The notes beneath the pieces were generated by a model, which saw only the letters and a list, made by a program, of their open reading frames with translations, was not told where the DNA came from and did not search any database. A stretch of 64,000 bases of DNA from contig DDFJ01000004.1 in NCBI GenBank assembly GCA_002337125.1, forward strand, positions 2,824,134 to 2,888,133. The letters are read 5' to 3'. The position numbers and the translations under genes were made by a program. Within the stretch, counting starts at the first letter, position 1. Each line of letters starts with the position of its first letter. Origin of the DNA: Chitinophagaceae bacterium UBA1931. Lineage in GTDB: Bacteria; Bacteroidota; Bacteroidia; Chitinophagales; Chitinophagaceae. Below are positions 1-9,000 of the stretch, one piece after another.

Positions 1-236
1 ATATGAAATTACCTGATATTGGTTTAATGCAGGTTGCTGATGCGGAAACTGGTGAACAACGTTGGATCAATACTTCCGATCAGTCAGTAAGGTTTGAATA
101 TGAAAAAGATTTTCACCGTCACAACGATTATGTGAAAGATGTTTTTCGCAAGTCTGGCGCCGACCTGCTGCATATGCGTGCCGGTGATGATTATGTGAAA
201 GTGTTACAGAAATTTTTTATTAACAGGAGCAGATGA
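1..236 (+). CDS. DUF58 domain protein, C-terminal end (partial)
   Basis: Only the last part of the gene is in the window; the frame is open to the left edge. The visible residues (LPDIGLMQVADAETGE, then a long helix ending in KVLQKFF) match the C-terminal end of DUF58 proteins, which sit beside MoxR ATPases and VWA proteins in Bacteroidota aerotolerance-type (Bat) operons. Its stop overlaps the start of the next gene (ATGA at 233-236), so the two are translationally coupled. The role of DUF58 proteins is poorly defined; a chaperone-like or envelope assembly system with MoxR is the usual suggestion. Confidence 0.8.
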   Translation, partial: MKLPDIGLMQVADAETGEQRWINTSDQSVRFEYEKDFHRHNDYVKDVFRKSGADLLHMRAGDDYVKVLQKFFINRSR

Positions 237-1126
237 ATAGAAAGGAACTGGTAATATGGTTGATTCTTTTGTTGAATGCTGTGGCAGTTTCTGCGCAGAT
301 TACTCCTGTTGTTTCAAGCGATAAAGAAAAAATATTAATTGGCGAACCCCTTAAGTTAACGCTTGAACTGAAAGCCATTGAACGTAATGCTGCAATCAGG
401 TGGGTGATTCCCGATTCAATTCCTCATTTTGAATATATCAGTTACGATACTGCTGATCTATTAAAGCGTGAAATAACCATCAGCAGTTACGACAGTGGCT
501 CATGGTCCATCGATAATATTGCAGTAGTTGTTCCTTCAAACGTGAATGGTCAGCCGCAAATACTCAAATTTCCTCCAAAAGAAATCAGTGTTGAATACGA
601 TACCACGGGCAACCGGTTGATGAATGATGTAAAGCCCATCATTGAAGTCAACTCACTTCAAAGCTGGATCGGTTATCTTATCGCAGCTCTTGCTTTGCTG
701 AGTTTGATTGTGCTGATCATCCTGTTCAGGAAATGGAAGCAAAAAAAGATTCAGCAAATTGAAAAGGATGATTTACTTCCACCACTGGAAGATTTTCAAC
801 GTACTGTAGAGAGACTGAAAAAAATGCATTGGAGTGATCAACTGCAGCAAAAACAAAATTTTACAGAACTGTCGCAGGCAGTAAAAAAATATTTTGAGCG
901 AAAAATACATCAGCCTTTTTCAAAACTTACCACTGATGAGTTTGTGCTGGATATGAAACTCTATTTATCCAATGAGCAATCTATTACACTTGCCCAGGTT
1001 TTGCGATTAGCTGATGCTGTAAAGTTTGCCAGGTTTTTTGCTGCAGAACAGGATTGTATGAATGCTTTAAACGAAGCAACGTCAATCATCACACAAACAG
1101 ATAAACAGCTTACCAACGATGTTTAA
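233..1126 (+). CDS. BatD-like membrane protein
   Basis: A 297-residue protein with an N-terminal signal sequence (residues 1-21, cleavage near SAQ), a periplasmic beta-rich region, one membrane helix at about 147-168 and a cytoplasmic tail of about 125 residues rich in charged residues. This layout, and the position between DUF58 and a BatA-like VWA gene, fits the BatD/DUF4381-like members of Bat operons. It overlaps the upstream gene by 4 bases and the downstream one by 8 bases. Family assignment rests on layout and context more than on a motif, so the exact family is uncertain. Confidence 0.7.
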   Translation: MNRKELVIWLILLLNAVAVSAQITPVVSSDKEKILIGEPLKLTLELKAIERNAAIRWVIPDSIPHFEYISYDTADLLKREITISSYDSGSWSIDNIAVVVPSNVNGQPQILKFPPKEISVEYDTTGNRLMNDVKPIIEVNSLQSWIGYLIAALALLSLIVLIILFRKWKQKKIQQIEKDDLLPPLEDFQRTVERLKKMHWSDQLQQKQNFTELSQAVKKYFERKIHQPFSKLTTDEFVLDMKLYLSNEQSITLAQVLRLADAVKFARFFAAEQDCMNALNEATSIITQTDKQLTNDV

Positions 1127-2084
1127 TGAATGGTATCAACATATCAGCTTTGCTTATCCTTATCTGCTGTGGGCATTAACCCTGCTGCCAGTGCTGATTG
1201 TTTGGTATGTGCTGAAAAACAAACAAAGCTCATCATCTGTTACAGTTTCATCATTAAGTATTCACCGCAGTAAGGGATCACCCCGTAATTCACTCAGGCA
1301 TTTGCCTTTTATTATCCGATTGATTGTAATTGCATTGCTGTTGATTGCTCTTGCACGCCCGCAATCACGAAGCAATGAAGAACGCATCGAAGGTGAAGGA
1401 ATTGATATTGTGCTTTGTATTGATGTGAGCGGCACAATGAGTGGAACCGATTTTGCACCAACAAGGCTGGAAGCGGCAAAACAGGTGGCAGTTGAATTTG
1501 TGAATGAACGTAAAACCGACAGGATAGGACTGGTGATTTTTGGTGGTGAATCATTTACACAATGCCCGCTTACCAACGATTATGCCATGCTTATTTCACA
1601 AATAAAAGCAGTGAATAATGTAAACGGTATACTTGATCCTGATAAAACAGCGATTGGTTCAGGGCTTGCAACAAGTGTTGAACGGTTAAAGCGTGTTAAA
1701 ACAAAAAGTAAAGTCATTATTCTTTTAACTGACGGAGAAAATAATGCAGGGCTCATTGATCCCAACACGGCAAAAGAGTTGGCCAAGTACTACAAAATAA
1801 AAGTATATACCATTGGTGTAAGTCCTTTTTCAAACGGTCATGCAATCAATGAAAACATGCTCAAAAGTATTGCATCTGAAACGGGAGCATTGTATTTCAG
1901 GGCAACGGATAACGAAAGTCTTTCTTCTATTTACAGCCAGATTGATAAACTGGAAAAAACAAAAGTTGAAACAAGCAGCTTTGCCCGTTATTCCGAACAG
2001 TTTTATCCATTTGCCATTGCAGCAATTGTATTGTTGCTGGTGGAAGTTTGGTTAAGATATAAGGTGTTGAAAAAGTTTCCGTAA
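1119..2084 (+). CDS. BatA-like VWA domain membrane protein
   Basis: The 321-residue protein has a membrane helix at about 12-31, a second at 64-79, a von Willebrand factor A domain from about 95 to 285 and a last helix at about 296-313. The metal-ion-dependent adhesion site is intact: D102-V-S104-G-T-M followed by the conserved LTDGEN further on. This is the BatA architecture (N-terminal two-helix region plus VWA plus C-terminal anchor). It is the last gene of the DUF58/BatD-like/BatA operon; its TAA stop is followed at once by the left arm of an inverted repeat. Confidence 0.88.
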   Translation: MFNEWYQHISFAYPYLLWALTLLPVLIVWYVLKNKQSSSSVTVSSLSIHRSKGSPRNSLRHLPFIIRLIVIALLLIALARPQSRSNEERIEGEGIDIVLCIDVSGTMSGTDFAPTRLEAAKQVAVEFVNERKTDRIGLVIFGGESFTQCPLTNDYAMLISQIKAVNNVNGILDPDKTAIGSGLATSVERLKRVKTKSKVIILLTDGENNAGLIDPNTAKELAKYYKIKVYTIGVSPFSNGHAINENMLKSIASETGALYFRATDNESLSSIYSQIDKLEKTKVETSSFARYSEQFYPFAIAAIVLLLVEVWLRYKVLKKFP

Positions 2085-2110
2085 TGCCACGGAGACACGG
2101 AGAACACGGA
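2085..2110 (+). repeat. Left inverted-repeat arm of GxxExxY cassette
   Basis: The arm starts TGCCACGGAGACACGG and continues with two more degenerate CACGGA units. It begins directly after the BatA stop codon. The inverted partner lies at 2568-2593. Confidence 0.8.
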
Positions 2111-2114
2111 TTTA

Positions 2115-2507
2115 TTAATACACCACTCTTTTGATGTCAAGTCTTGTTTTACCAAAATTTAAAATCAGCCCAACTTTACAACCGGAGCATTTGAGATAAT
2201 TAATAGTTTGGGCATAATCCTCGTCTGCAATTCCTTCTTTAGCTTTTATTTCTAAAATGATTTGGTCAAATAAAACAAAATCAGCATAGAATTTATGTGG
2301 TAAAGTAATTTCTTTGTATTGAATGCTAAAAGATTTTTCCCTTGTAAAGAAATAGCCTTTGGTTTTAAATTCATATTCAAGAGCATCTTTATAAACAATT
2401 TCTAAAAAACCATGCCCAAGTATTTTATGGATTTCAATTCCAGCTCCAATAATTTTATCGGTTTCATCTTTTAAAGGAAAGTCGGTGATTTTTATTTCTG
2501 GTGCCAT
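2115..2507 (-). CDS. GxxExxY protein (PD-(D/E)XK nuclease-like)
   Basis: A 130-residue protein with the family signature G33-F-L-E36-I-V-Y39 after HKILGH. Further on D76 (in YADF) and E86-I-K88 have the spacing of a PD-(D/E)XK nuclease core, so a nuclease fold is likely although activity is not shown for the family as far as I know. The gene is on the opposite strand to both neighbours (BatA and rsgA) and lies entirely inside a pair of inverted repeats, unlike everything around it. GxxExxY genes are scattered across bacteria and are often found in such hitchhiking positions. Biological role unknown. Confidence 0.85.
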   Translation of the reverse strand: MAPEIKITDFPLKDETDKIIGAGIEIHKILGHGFLEIVYKDALEYEFKTKGYFFTREKSFSIQYKEITLPHKFYADFVLFDQIILEIKAKEGIADEDYAQTINYLKCSGCKVGLILNFGKTRLDIKRVVY

Positions 2508-2567
2508 TAGGTTTTTATTTCAAAATAGGGAATTTATGTTATGAAAAATTGTTTGATTTTTTTAATT

Positions 2568-2593
2568 TCTGTGTTTTCCGTGTCTCCGTGGCA
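2568..2593 (-). repeat. Right inverted-repeat arm of GxxExxY cassette
   Basis: Reverse complement of the arm at 2085-2110 with two mismatches; the outer end reads CTCCGTGGCA on the plus strand. It ends 24 bases before the rsgA start codon. Confidence 0.8.
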
Positions 2594-2617
2594 TCATTTC
2601 CTTTTCTTTGCATTTGC

Positions 2618-3553
2618 ATGAAAGCATTGGTGTATAAATCAACCGGGAGTTGGTACACTGTAAAAACAGTGGAAGGTAAAGTTGTGCAGTCAAGGATTAA
2701 AGGAAAGTTTAAGGTTGATGATATTACTTCCACCAACCCCATTGCCGTGGGCGATGAAGTTGAACTTGAATTTGAAACAGACGCTAACGGCCAGGATACA
2801 CATGCCATCATTACAGAAATACATCACAGGCGTAATTACATTAACCGGCAAAGCCCGCACCGCAAATACCAGCATCATATTGTTGCAGCCAACCTTGACC
2901 AGAGTATGTTGTTTGCAACATTGAGAGAGCCTCGTACTTCGCAAGGTTTTATTGATCGTTTTCTTATCGCTTCCGAAGCGTATCATATTCCCGGAATTAT
3001 TGTTTTCAATAAATCGGATGTGTACCGCAGCAAGGAAATGGAGCAATACCAGGAATGGAAGGAAATGTATGAATCCATCGGTTATAAAGTGTTCCTGATT
3101 TCAATGGAGAAGAATGAAGGTGTACGAGATGTGGTAAATGTGCTGAAAGATAAAATAACACTTATAAGCGGGCATTCAGGTGTTGGCAAATCAACTTTCA
3201 TTAATGCTGTTTTGCCGGGTTTACAGTTACGAACAGAAGAAATCAGTGGATGGAGCGGGAAAGGCATGCATACAACCACTTTTGCTGAAATGTTTGATTT
3301 GCCTTTTGGCGGAAAAATTATTGATACACCCGGCGTAAAAGAATTCGGGCTGGTTGATATCAGCAAGCAGGAGCTTTCGCATTACTTTCCTGAAATGCGG
3401 GTACTGATCAATGATTGCCAGTTTAATAATTGTTTACATCTTGAAGAACCGGGCTGTGCAGTAAAAGCAGCTGTATCAACAGACAAAATACACCCTCTCC
3501 GCTATATCAGCTATTGCGGAATACTTGCTACGATTGAAGAAAAGAGTTACTAA
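2618..3553 (+). CDS. rsgA: Ribosome small subunit-dependent GTPase A
   Basis: RsgA is a circularly permuted GTPase that checks late 30S ribosomal subunit maturation. The 311-residue protein shows an OB fold (about 1-75), then the permuted motifs in the order G4 NKSD (131-134), G1 GHSGVGKST (185-193), G3 DTPG (236-239), and a C-terminal zinc site C267, C272, H274, C280. The frame is open for 39 codons further upstream, but that extension crosses the right arm of the inverted repeat and is not family-like; ATG at 2618 gives the usual N-terminus and length. It stands alone, with a short gap to the converging small gene downstream. Confidence 0.95.
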   Translation: MKALVYKSTGSWYTVKTVEGKVVQSRIKGKFKVDDITSTNPIAVGDEVELEFETDANGQDTHAIITEIHHRRNYINRQSPHRKYQHHIVAANLDQSMLFATLREPRTSQGFIDRFLIASEAYHIPGIIVFNKSDVYRSKEMEQYQEWKEMYESIGYKVFLISMEKNEGVRDVVNVLKDKITLISGHSGVGKSTFINAVLPGLQLRTEEISGWSGKGMHTTTFAEMFDLPFGGKIIDTPGVKEFGLVDISKQELSHYFPEMRVLINDCQFNNCLHLEEPGCAVKAAVSTDKIHPLRYISYCGILATIEEKSY

Positions 3554-3568
3554 ATAAAATTGGTTTCA

Positions 3569-3883
3569 TTACACTTGTTCGGGGTCAGCATCTTTTAATG
3601 CATCAACCAGTTCAGCTATTGCAGCATTTTCAAAATGGTCGCTTTTTTCTTCCAGTGATGGAAAAACAGAAACGCCATTGAAGATGTTAAAGCTGAGTGT
3701 AAGAGCTGTTCCTTTGTAAAGGAAATCCCAATACAAAGCTTCAAAATCGTCCAGCTTTTTAGTAAAAGAAATTTTCAACCTGTCGGCGAGCAAGTCTGCC
3801 CAACGATGAAATTTTTCATAACTGGCTTCCTCATCAAGGATGGCCTCGTTATATCCAACATGGTGTCGTACTGTGGGGTTCAT
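3569..3883 (-). CDS. Conserved small hypothetical protein
   Basis: A 104-residue acidic soluble protein with no signal peptide or membrane helix. It is mixed alpha/beta in appearance, with an amphipathic first half (WADLLADRLKISF) and an acidic tail (DALKDADPEQV). I do not recognise the family. It converges on rsgA, ending 15 bases from the rsgA stop, and is followed upstream by another small minus-strand gene. Codon use looks like that of its neighbours, so it is probably real. Confidence 0.6.
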   Translation of the reverse strand: MNPTVRHHVGYNEAILDEEASYEKFHRWADLLADRLKISFTKKLDDFEALYWDFLYKGTALTLSFNIFNGVSVFPSLEEKSDHFENAAIAELVDALKDADPEQV

Positions 3884-3927
3884 AGCGTTGATTTTTTGGG
3901 TGTTATTGATCTCTGTGCAATTATTTC

Positions 3928-4122
3928 CTAACTATTAAAGCGCTTTGCTTTTTTAACTTTCTCGCCACCCAAAATCTTTTCTGCACCAACGTTTTTTCCG
4001 TTACTCGGACATCCCTCTTTTGGGGTACGGCGAAAGACATTACAACTCAATATAAAAGACAACAAAAAGAGAAAAAAAGCTGCTTTGGTTAACTGTTTCA
4101 TTTGCTTTTTTAGTTTATTCAT
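3928..4122 (-). CDS. Small lipoprotein
   Basis: A 64-residue protein starting at ATG 4122 (a TTG five codons upstream is less likely, and ATG at 4101 is also possible). It has a lysine-rich start, a hydrophobic stretch and a lipobox-like FILSC, after which the mature part is only about 38 residues and contains a GCPSNGKNVGAEKIL motif. Small lipoproteins with a similar CPS..KNVGAE motif are common in this part of the Bacteroidota. Function unknown. It lies between a hypothetical gene and the carbonic anhydrase gene on the same strand. Confidence 0.6.
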   Translation of the reverse strand: MNKLKKQMKQLTKAAFFLFLLSFILSCNVFRRTPKEGCPSNGKNVGAEKILGGEKVKKAKRFNS

Positions 4123-4150
4123 TTGGATATGGTTCAATCTTCGTACCGAC

Positions 4151-4684
4151 TTATTGATTTTTTGTTAATACATCTTTAAACCAGCCCGAATATTTTAAAT
4201 AGTTGTTGGCAATACGATCGATTTCTCCGTGAATCAATTCCTCACTAATATCCTTTACTTTTTTAGCAGGAACACCTGCATAAATAGTTCCGGCTTCCAC
4301 AATTGTTCCTTCCAGCACAACGGCTCCGGCTGCAACAATTGAATTGCTGTGTACTACTGCATTGTCCATTACAATTGCTCCCATACCAATCAGCACATTA
4401 TCGTGAAGGGTGCAGCCGTGAACAATGGCGTTGTGACCGATGCTTACACTATTACCAACGATTGTTTTCGTTTTTTGGTATGTGGCGTGCAAAATTGCTC
4501 CGTCCTGAACGTTTACTTTATTGCCCAGCCTGATGCTGTTTACATCGCCCCGTACAACGGCATTAAACCATATACTGCAATCATTTCCGGTAATTACATC
4601 GCCCACAATTGTTGCGTTCGGGGCTATAAAACAATTTTCGCCAAATTGGGGAGAAACACCTTCTACGGGAAGAATAACAGGCAT
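4151..4684 (-). CDS. Gamma carbonic anhydrase family protein
   Basis: A left-handed beta-helix protein of 177 residues made of hexapeptide repeats, of the YrdA/PaaY/CaiE type. The three zinc-ligand histidines of the gamma class are present, H66, H84 and H89 when counted from ATG 4684 (in ILHATY, SIGHN and IVHGC). An ATG three codons upstream (4693) exists, but MPVILPVEG is the usual N-terminus. Members of this group may act as carbonic anhydrases or be inactive relatives; the ligands argue for metal binding. It is divergent from the aminotransferase gene. Confidence 0.88.
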   Translation of the reverse strand: MPVILPVEGVSPQFGENCFIAPNATIVGDVITGNDCSIWFNAVVRGDVNSIRLGNKVNVQDGAILHATYQKTKTIVGNSVSIGHNAIVHGCTLHDNVLIGMGAIVMDNAVVHSNSIVAAGAVVLEGTIVEAGTIYAGVPAKKVKDISEELIHGEIDRIANNYLKYSGWFKDVLTKNQ

Positions 4685-4809
4685 GAGGTACATTGATTGA
4701 TTCAGTACAAATTTCGCAATGTTTTTGCGGGCTGCATAATAAATGAAGCAGAATATTTTCTCCTGGTCAGCTAGTTGTAATCAATCACTCAACAAAGCAG
4801 CTTTGCATT

Positions 4810-4817
4810 TACTTTTG
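4810..4817 (+). promoter_or_regulatory. -7 promoter element TACTTTTG, near-leaderless
   Basis: A perfect TAnnTTTG element of the Bacteroidota type lies only five bases before the ATG at 4823. If transcription starts 5-7 bases downstream as usual, the message starts at or next to the start codon. No clear -33 partner is seen. Confidence 0.45.
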
Positions 4818-4822
4818 CATGT

Positions 4823-6004
4823 ATGACGCAGCGGGAACTTTTTTTAAAACATGTGGCGCAAACTTCACCTGCACCTTTGGCTCTTGAAATTGTAAAGGCC
4901 GAAGGTTGTCGTTTGCAGGATGCTGCCGGCAAAGAATATATTGATCTTATTGCAGGCATCAGTGTTTGTAATATAGGTCATCGTCATCCAAAAGTAATTG
5001 AAGCCATTCAGCAGCAACTTGATCAGTACATGCACCTGCTGGTGTATGGCGAATTTGTACAAAGTCCGCAGGTTCAATATGCAAAACTGCTTACCGATCA
5101 TCTTCCCGCATCGCTCAACTCTGTTTACTTTACAAATTCCGGTGCCGAGGCTGTTGAAGGTGCAATGAAACTGGCCAAACGTGTAACAGGACGTACAGGA
5201 ATTGTGGCATTTAAAAACAGTTATCATGGAAGTACGCAAGGTGCATTGAGTATTATTGGCGATGAATACTGGCGTAATGCTTACCGCCCTTTGTTACCTG
5301 GAATTGAACATGCAACATATAATTCGTTTGAAGATCTTGAACTCATTACAACAAACACTGCATGCGTTATTGCTGAAACGGTACAGGCAGAGGCTGGTGT
5401 AATTGCTCCGCAAAAAGAGTGGATCATTGCGTTGCGTAAACGTTGTACCGAAACTGGAACATTGCTGGTACTTGATGAAATTCAGTGTGGCTTTGGGCGC
5501 AACGGATCGCTGTGGGCTTTTGAGCAATTTGATCTTGTTCCTGATATTTTACTGCTGGGCAAAGCCCTTGGCGGAGGTATGCCGCTTGGAGCTTTTATTG
5601 CCGACAGGAATTTGATGTGGACGCTTACAGACAATCCGGTGCTTGGTCATATCACAACTTTTGGTGGCCATCCTGTTTGTTGTGCAGCTGGTATGGCAGC
5701 AATGCATGTTTTGCTTGAAGAAAAATTGGTTGATACAGTTGCTGAAAAAGAAAAACTGTTTTTGTCGTTACTTCATCACCCGAAAATAAAAGCTGTACGT
5801 TCTGTTGGGTTAATGATGGCCATTGAGTTTGACAGTTTTGTAATCAATAAAAAAATCATTGACCGCTGCATTGAAAAAGGAGTGTTGACAGATTGGTTTT
5901 TGTTTGCTGCAAACTGTATGCGTATTGTGCCACCGCTCACAATAAGTATTAATGAAATAAAGACTGCGGCAGCAATTATTCTCGACTGTATTGAAAACAA
6001 CTGA
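4823..6004 (+). CDS. Class III PLP-dependent aminotransferase
   Basis: A 393-residue fold-type I aminotransferase of class III (acetylornithine/ornithine/4-aminobutyrate aminotransferase family). The pyridoxal phosphate lysine is K247 in LLGKALGGGMPLGAF and the cofactor-binding aspartate is D218 in LVLDEIQCGFGR; phosphate contacts are in NSGAEA (105-110). The substrate cannot be fixed from sequence: it could be an ArgD-type enzyme or a diamine/omega-amino acid transaminase. There are no arginine biosynthesis genes nearby to support ArgD. It is a single gene with its own promoter. Confidence 0.88.
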   Translation: MTQRELFLKHVAQTSPAPLALEIVKAEGCRLQDAAGKEYIDLIAGISVCNIGHRHPKVIEAIQQQLDQYMHLLVYGEFVQSPQVQYAKLLTDHLPASLNSVYFTNSGAEAVEGAMKLAKRVTGRTGIVAFKNSYHGSTQGALSIIGDEYWRNAYRPLLPGIEHATYNSFEDLELITTNTACVIAETVQAEAGVIAPQKEWIIALRKRCTETGTLLVLDEIQCGFGRNGSLWAFEQFDLVPDILLLGKALGGGMPLGAFIADRNLMWTLTDNPVLGHITTFGGHPVCCAAGMAAMHVLLEEKLVDTVAEKEKLFLSLLHHPKIKAVRSVGLMMAIEFDSFVINKKIIDRCIEKGVLTDWFLFAANCMRIVPPLTISINEIKTAAAIILDCIENN

Positions 6005-6056
6005 TTTTTTAAATCAACCTTCATAATAAATTAATTTTACTTTCTAAAGCAGATCA

Positions 6057-9000
6057 ATGAAAAATAGAGCTACCATTTCACCTTTTTTTGTGAGTTTACT
6101 TCTTTGTTTGTTTCAATTTCACAGTTCATTTTCGCAGGCTAATCAGCAAACAAATAAATACCCGGCAACTTTGTTATGGCGGATTACGGGTAACGGAATG
6201 AGTAAACCATCATACCTGTTTGGCACCATGCATTTAACTGATAAAAGATTGTTTTTCTTTGGTGATTCTTTATACAAAGCAATTGAACAAACTGATGGCT
6301 TTGCAATTGAAGTGAATCCTGATGAAATGTCAACGCAGTTAATCCAGTCGTTTACAAAAGAAGATAACAGCGGCTACCTGAAAGATTCAGTTGATAAAGA
6401 AGATTACGACCGCATAAAAAAAACTCTTCAGAAAAAATATGGTTTTAATGTTGATAAGCTCACTAAAAGGCAAGCCTATCTTGCCCGCAATGAATGGATG
6501 AAGGAGATGAGGAAAGATGATGATATGTACACTTTCATGGATGCATGGCTTTACAATATTGCACGCCAATTAGGGAAATGGACCGGAGGTATTGAAGATC
6601 TGAATGATCAGTTACAGTTAATAGAAAAAGAACAAGCAGATTTTAATTTTGAAGATTTACTCATCAGTAAAAAAGTAATGCAGGGCGGTTTAAACCAGAT
6701 TGTTGAAATGTATTTGTCGCAGGATCTGCAATCAATTGATCAGTTCTTTAATTCAAACATAAAAAACAAAAGAGACGAATGGCTCACGAAGCGTAATGTA
6801 AAAATGGCTCAGCGCATTGATAGTCTTATGAAATTACGTACAGGTTTTTTTGCCATTGGTGCTGCTCATTTGGCCGGCAATGACGGAGTTATTCAACTGT
6901 TGCAGAAAAAAGGGTTTCGTGTTGAACCGGTTTTCTCATCACAAAAAATTTCTCCCGACGATTACAAAGTTCAGTCGCCGGTTATGAAGTGGCAACAGTT
7001 TATTCCTGATGACAGTTTGTATAATGTTTCTTTCCCTTCAAAGTCTGCAACCATGTTTGTGGCAGGTAATGTGTTAAAGATGCAAATGTGTATTGATATA
7101 CCTACAGCAACTTATTACCTTACTGCAGCTGTACCTAAGATGCGGAAAGATTTAAGTAATGAAAAACTGATTGACGAAATGCTGAAAGGATTTACAAAAG
7201 GCGGTAAGGTATTAAGCCGTAAACCTTTTAACGATGGGGCGGATTTGGGAACAGAGCTGCTGGTTGATCGGGGAGGTTTCATGCGGGTAAAAATATTTAT
7301 TAAAGGAAACTATGCTTTCATGGCAATAGCAGGGCATGAAACAAAGAAAGAAATGATAACAGGTGAAATGGGTGATCATTTCTTTTCATCATTTTCCATT
7401 AATGAAAAAAATGTTCATCAAACAGAAGGATTGAAAACCTACACAAATGAAGAAGATGGCTATAGTATTTTACTGCCGCAGTTGCCCGATAATGTTAAAA
7501 CTGAAACAGATACTGAAGGCTGGAGGTCAAAATCATTCGGAGTATTTGATATAAAGAATGGTATTTATTTTATGGTGATGGTAAGAAGTACGGCTCCCGG
7601 TTTTTACCTGAACGGCGATTCTAATTATTTCAGTTTACAGCGCAGTAATTGGAAAGCAATGACAGATGAAGTAAAAGACGAAAAATATTTTAACCTTGGT
7701 GAGTTTCCAGCAATGCAATATGATTTCGTTATTAAAAACAATAAAGAAAAAGCGTTAGCTAAAACAATTACAATTAACAGGGGCAACCGTTCTTATCTTT
7801 TACTGGCTATTATTCCTCTTGGGTTTAATGCCGAACAGGCAGTAAATGTTTTCTTTAATTCATTTCAGTTAACTGATTATAAAAAGGCAAACTGGAAAAC
7901 TACTACGTCTCCTGATGGTGTTTATTCAACCTATGTTCCGGCACCTGTTACAATTAAACGGAAAAGTAATGCGGAAGAAACAAAAGACAGCTCTTATACT
8001 TATGTTGCTTACGATTCACTTACTGCAGTTTCATACGAGTTAACAAAAGTGAGTTTTGTTGATTATTACCACGCAGTAAGCGACAGCGCCGTTTTTCATG
8101 ATGCACTGGCTACACAAATTGAAGGAACAGATTCGGTCATCAGCACAAAATATGTAAGCAACGGAAATGATAAGGCACAGGATGTAATTCTGAAGTTAAA
8201 AGTTAACCAGAATTTACGACGTGTAAGGATGGTGTTACATGGTGATACAATGTACATTGCCTATGCATTTCTGCATCCTGCTTTGATCAACACAACAGAA
8301 GTAAACAGGCATTTTGATGAATTGAAAATATTAACTCCAGGTGTAACAACATCCATCTTTAACAATAGAACAAATGAACTGCTGAATGATCTTACTTCGG
8401 GCGATTCCACACGGTTTGCAAAAGCTGCTGACCGGATTAATAATGTAGATTTTTCAAAAGAAGATTTACCGATGCTGAAAGATGCTATCATGAAGCAATA
8501 TGATTATGCTGACGGGAGTTTTGAAGGAATTTATAATTCCATTGCTGATGTGATTGCTGAGCTGAACGATTCAACAATTGTATCATTTGTCCGGAAAAAA
8601 TACTTTTCGCCCAACCTTGACAATGAAGCCCAAAAAGTGGCGTTGCTTCGTTTGCTTGCAAACACAAAAACAAACGAAAGCTTTTCAGTATTAAAAGATC
8701 TTCTGATATCGGATCCACCATACACTGATTATCTCTACCCGTTACAATCAGTGTTATCCGACTCATTACAACTTACTAAAATTCTTTTTCCTGATGTGAT
8801 GAGGTTAAGCAGTGATACTTTGTACACGGGTTTTACCGCATTACTTGCAAATAATCTTCTTGACAGCAGTTATATAACAGTTTCATCAATCAAAGAATAT
8901 GAAATAAACTTCAGGAATGCTGTTGAAAAATTTATGAGTAAGCCTGGCAATGAGCAGGAAGAATATGATTATAGTATTATAGAGATTTCACAATTGCTGG

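Larger units (their letters stand above)
2084..2594. mobile_element. Inverted-repeat cassette carrying a GxxExxY gene
   Basis: Arms of 26 bases (2085-2110 and 2568-2593) are inverted copies matching at 24 of 26 positions, with the outer 17 perfect; counting one more base on each side the ends read ATGCCAC...GTGGCAT. The only gene inside is the GxxExxY gene on the minus strand. The left arm starts at the base after the BatA stop and the right arm ends 24 bases before the rsgA start, so the unit fills the whole gap. No target duplication is visible and no transposase is present, so calling it mobile is inference. Confidence 0.45.

Noticed and set aside
2501..2617. Extended N-terminus of RsgA with 39 additional residues
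   Set aside because: The extension is hydrophobic, not family-like, and would be translated through the right arm of the inverted repeat. ATG 2618 gives the normal protein.
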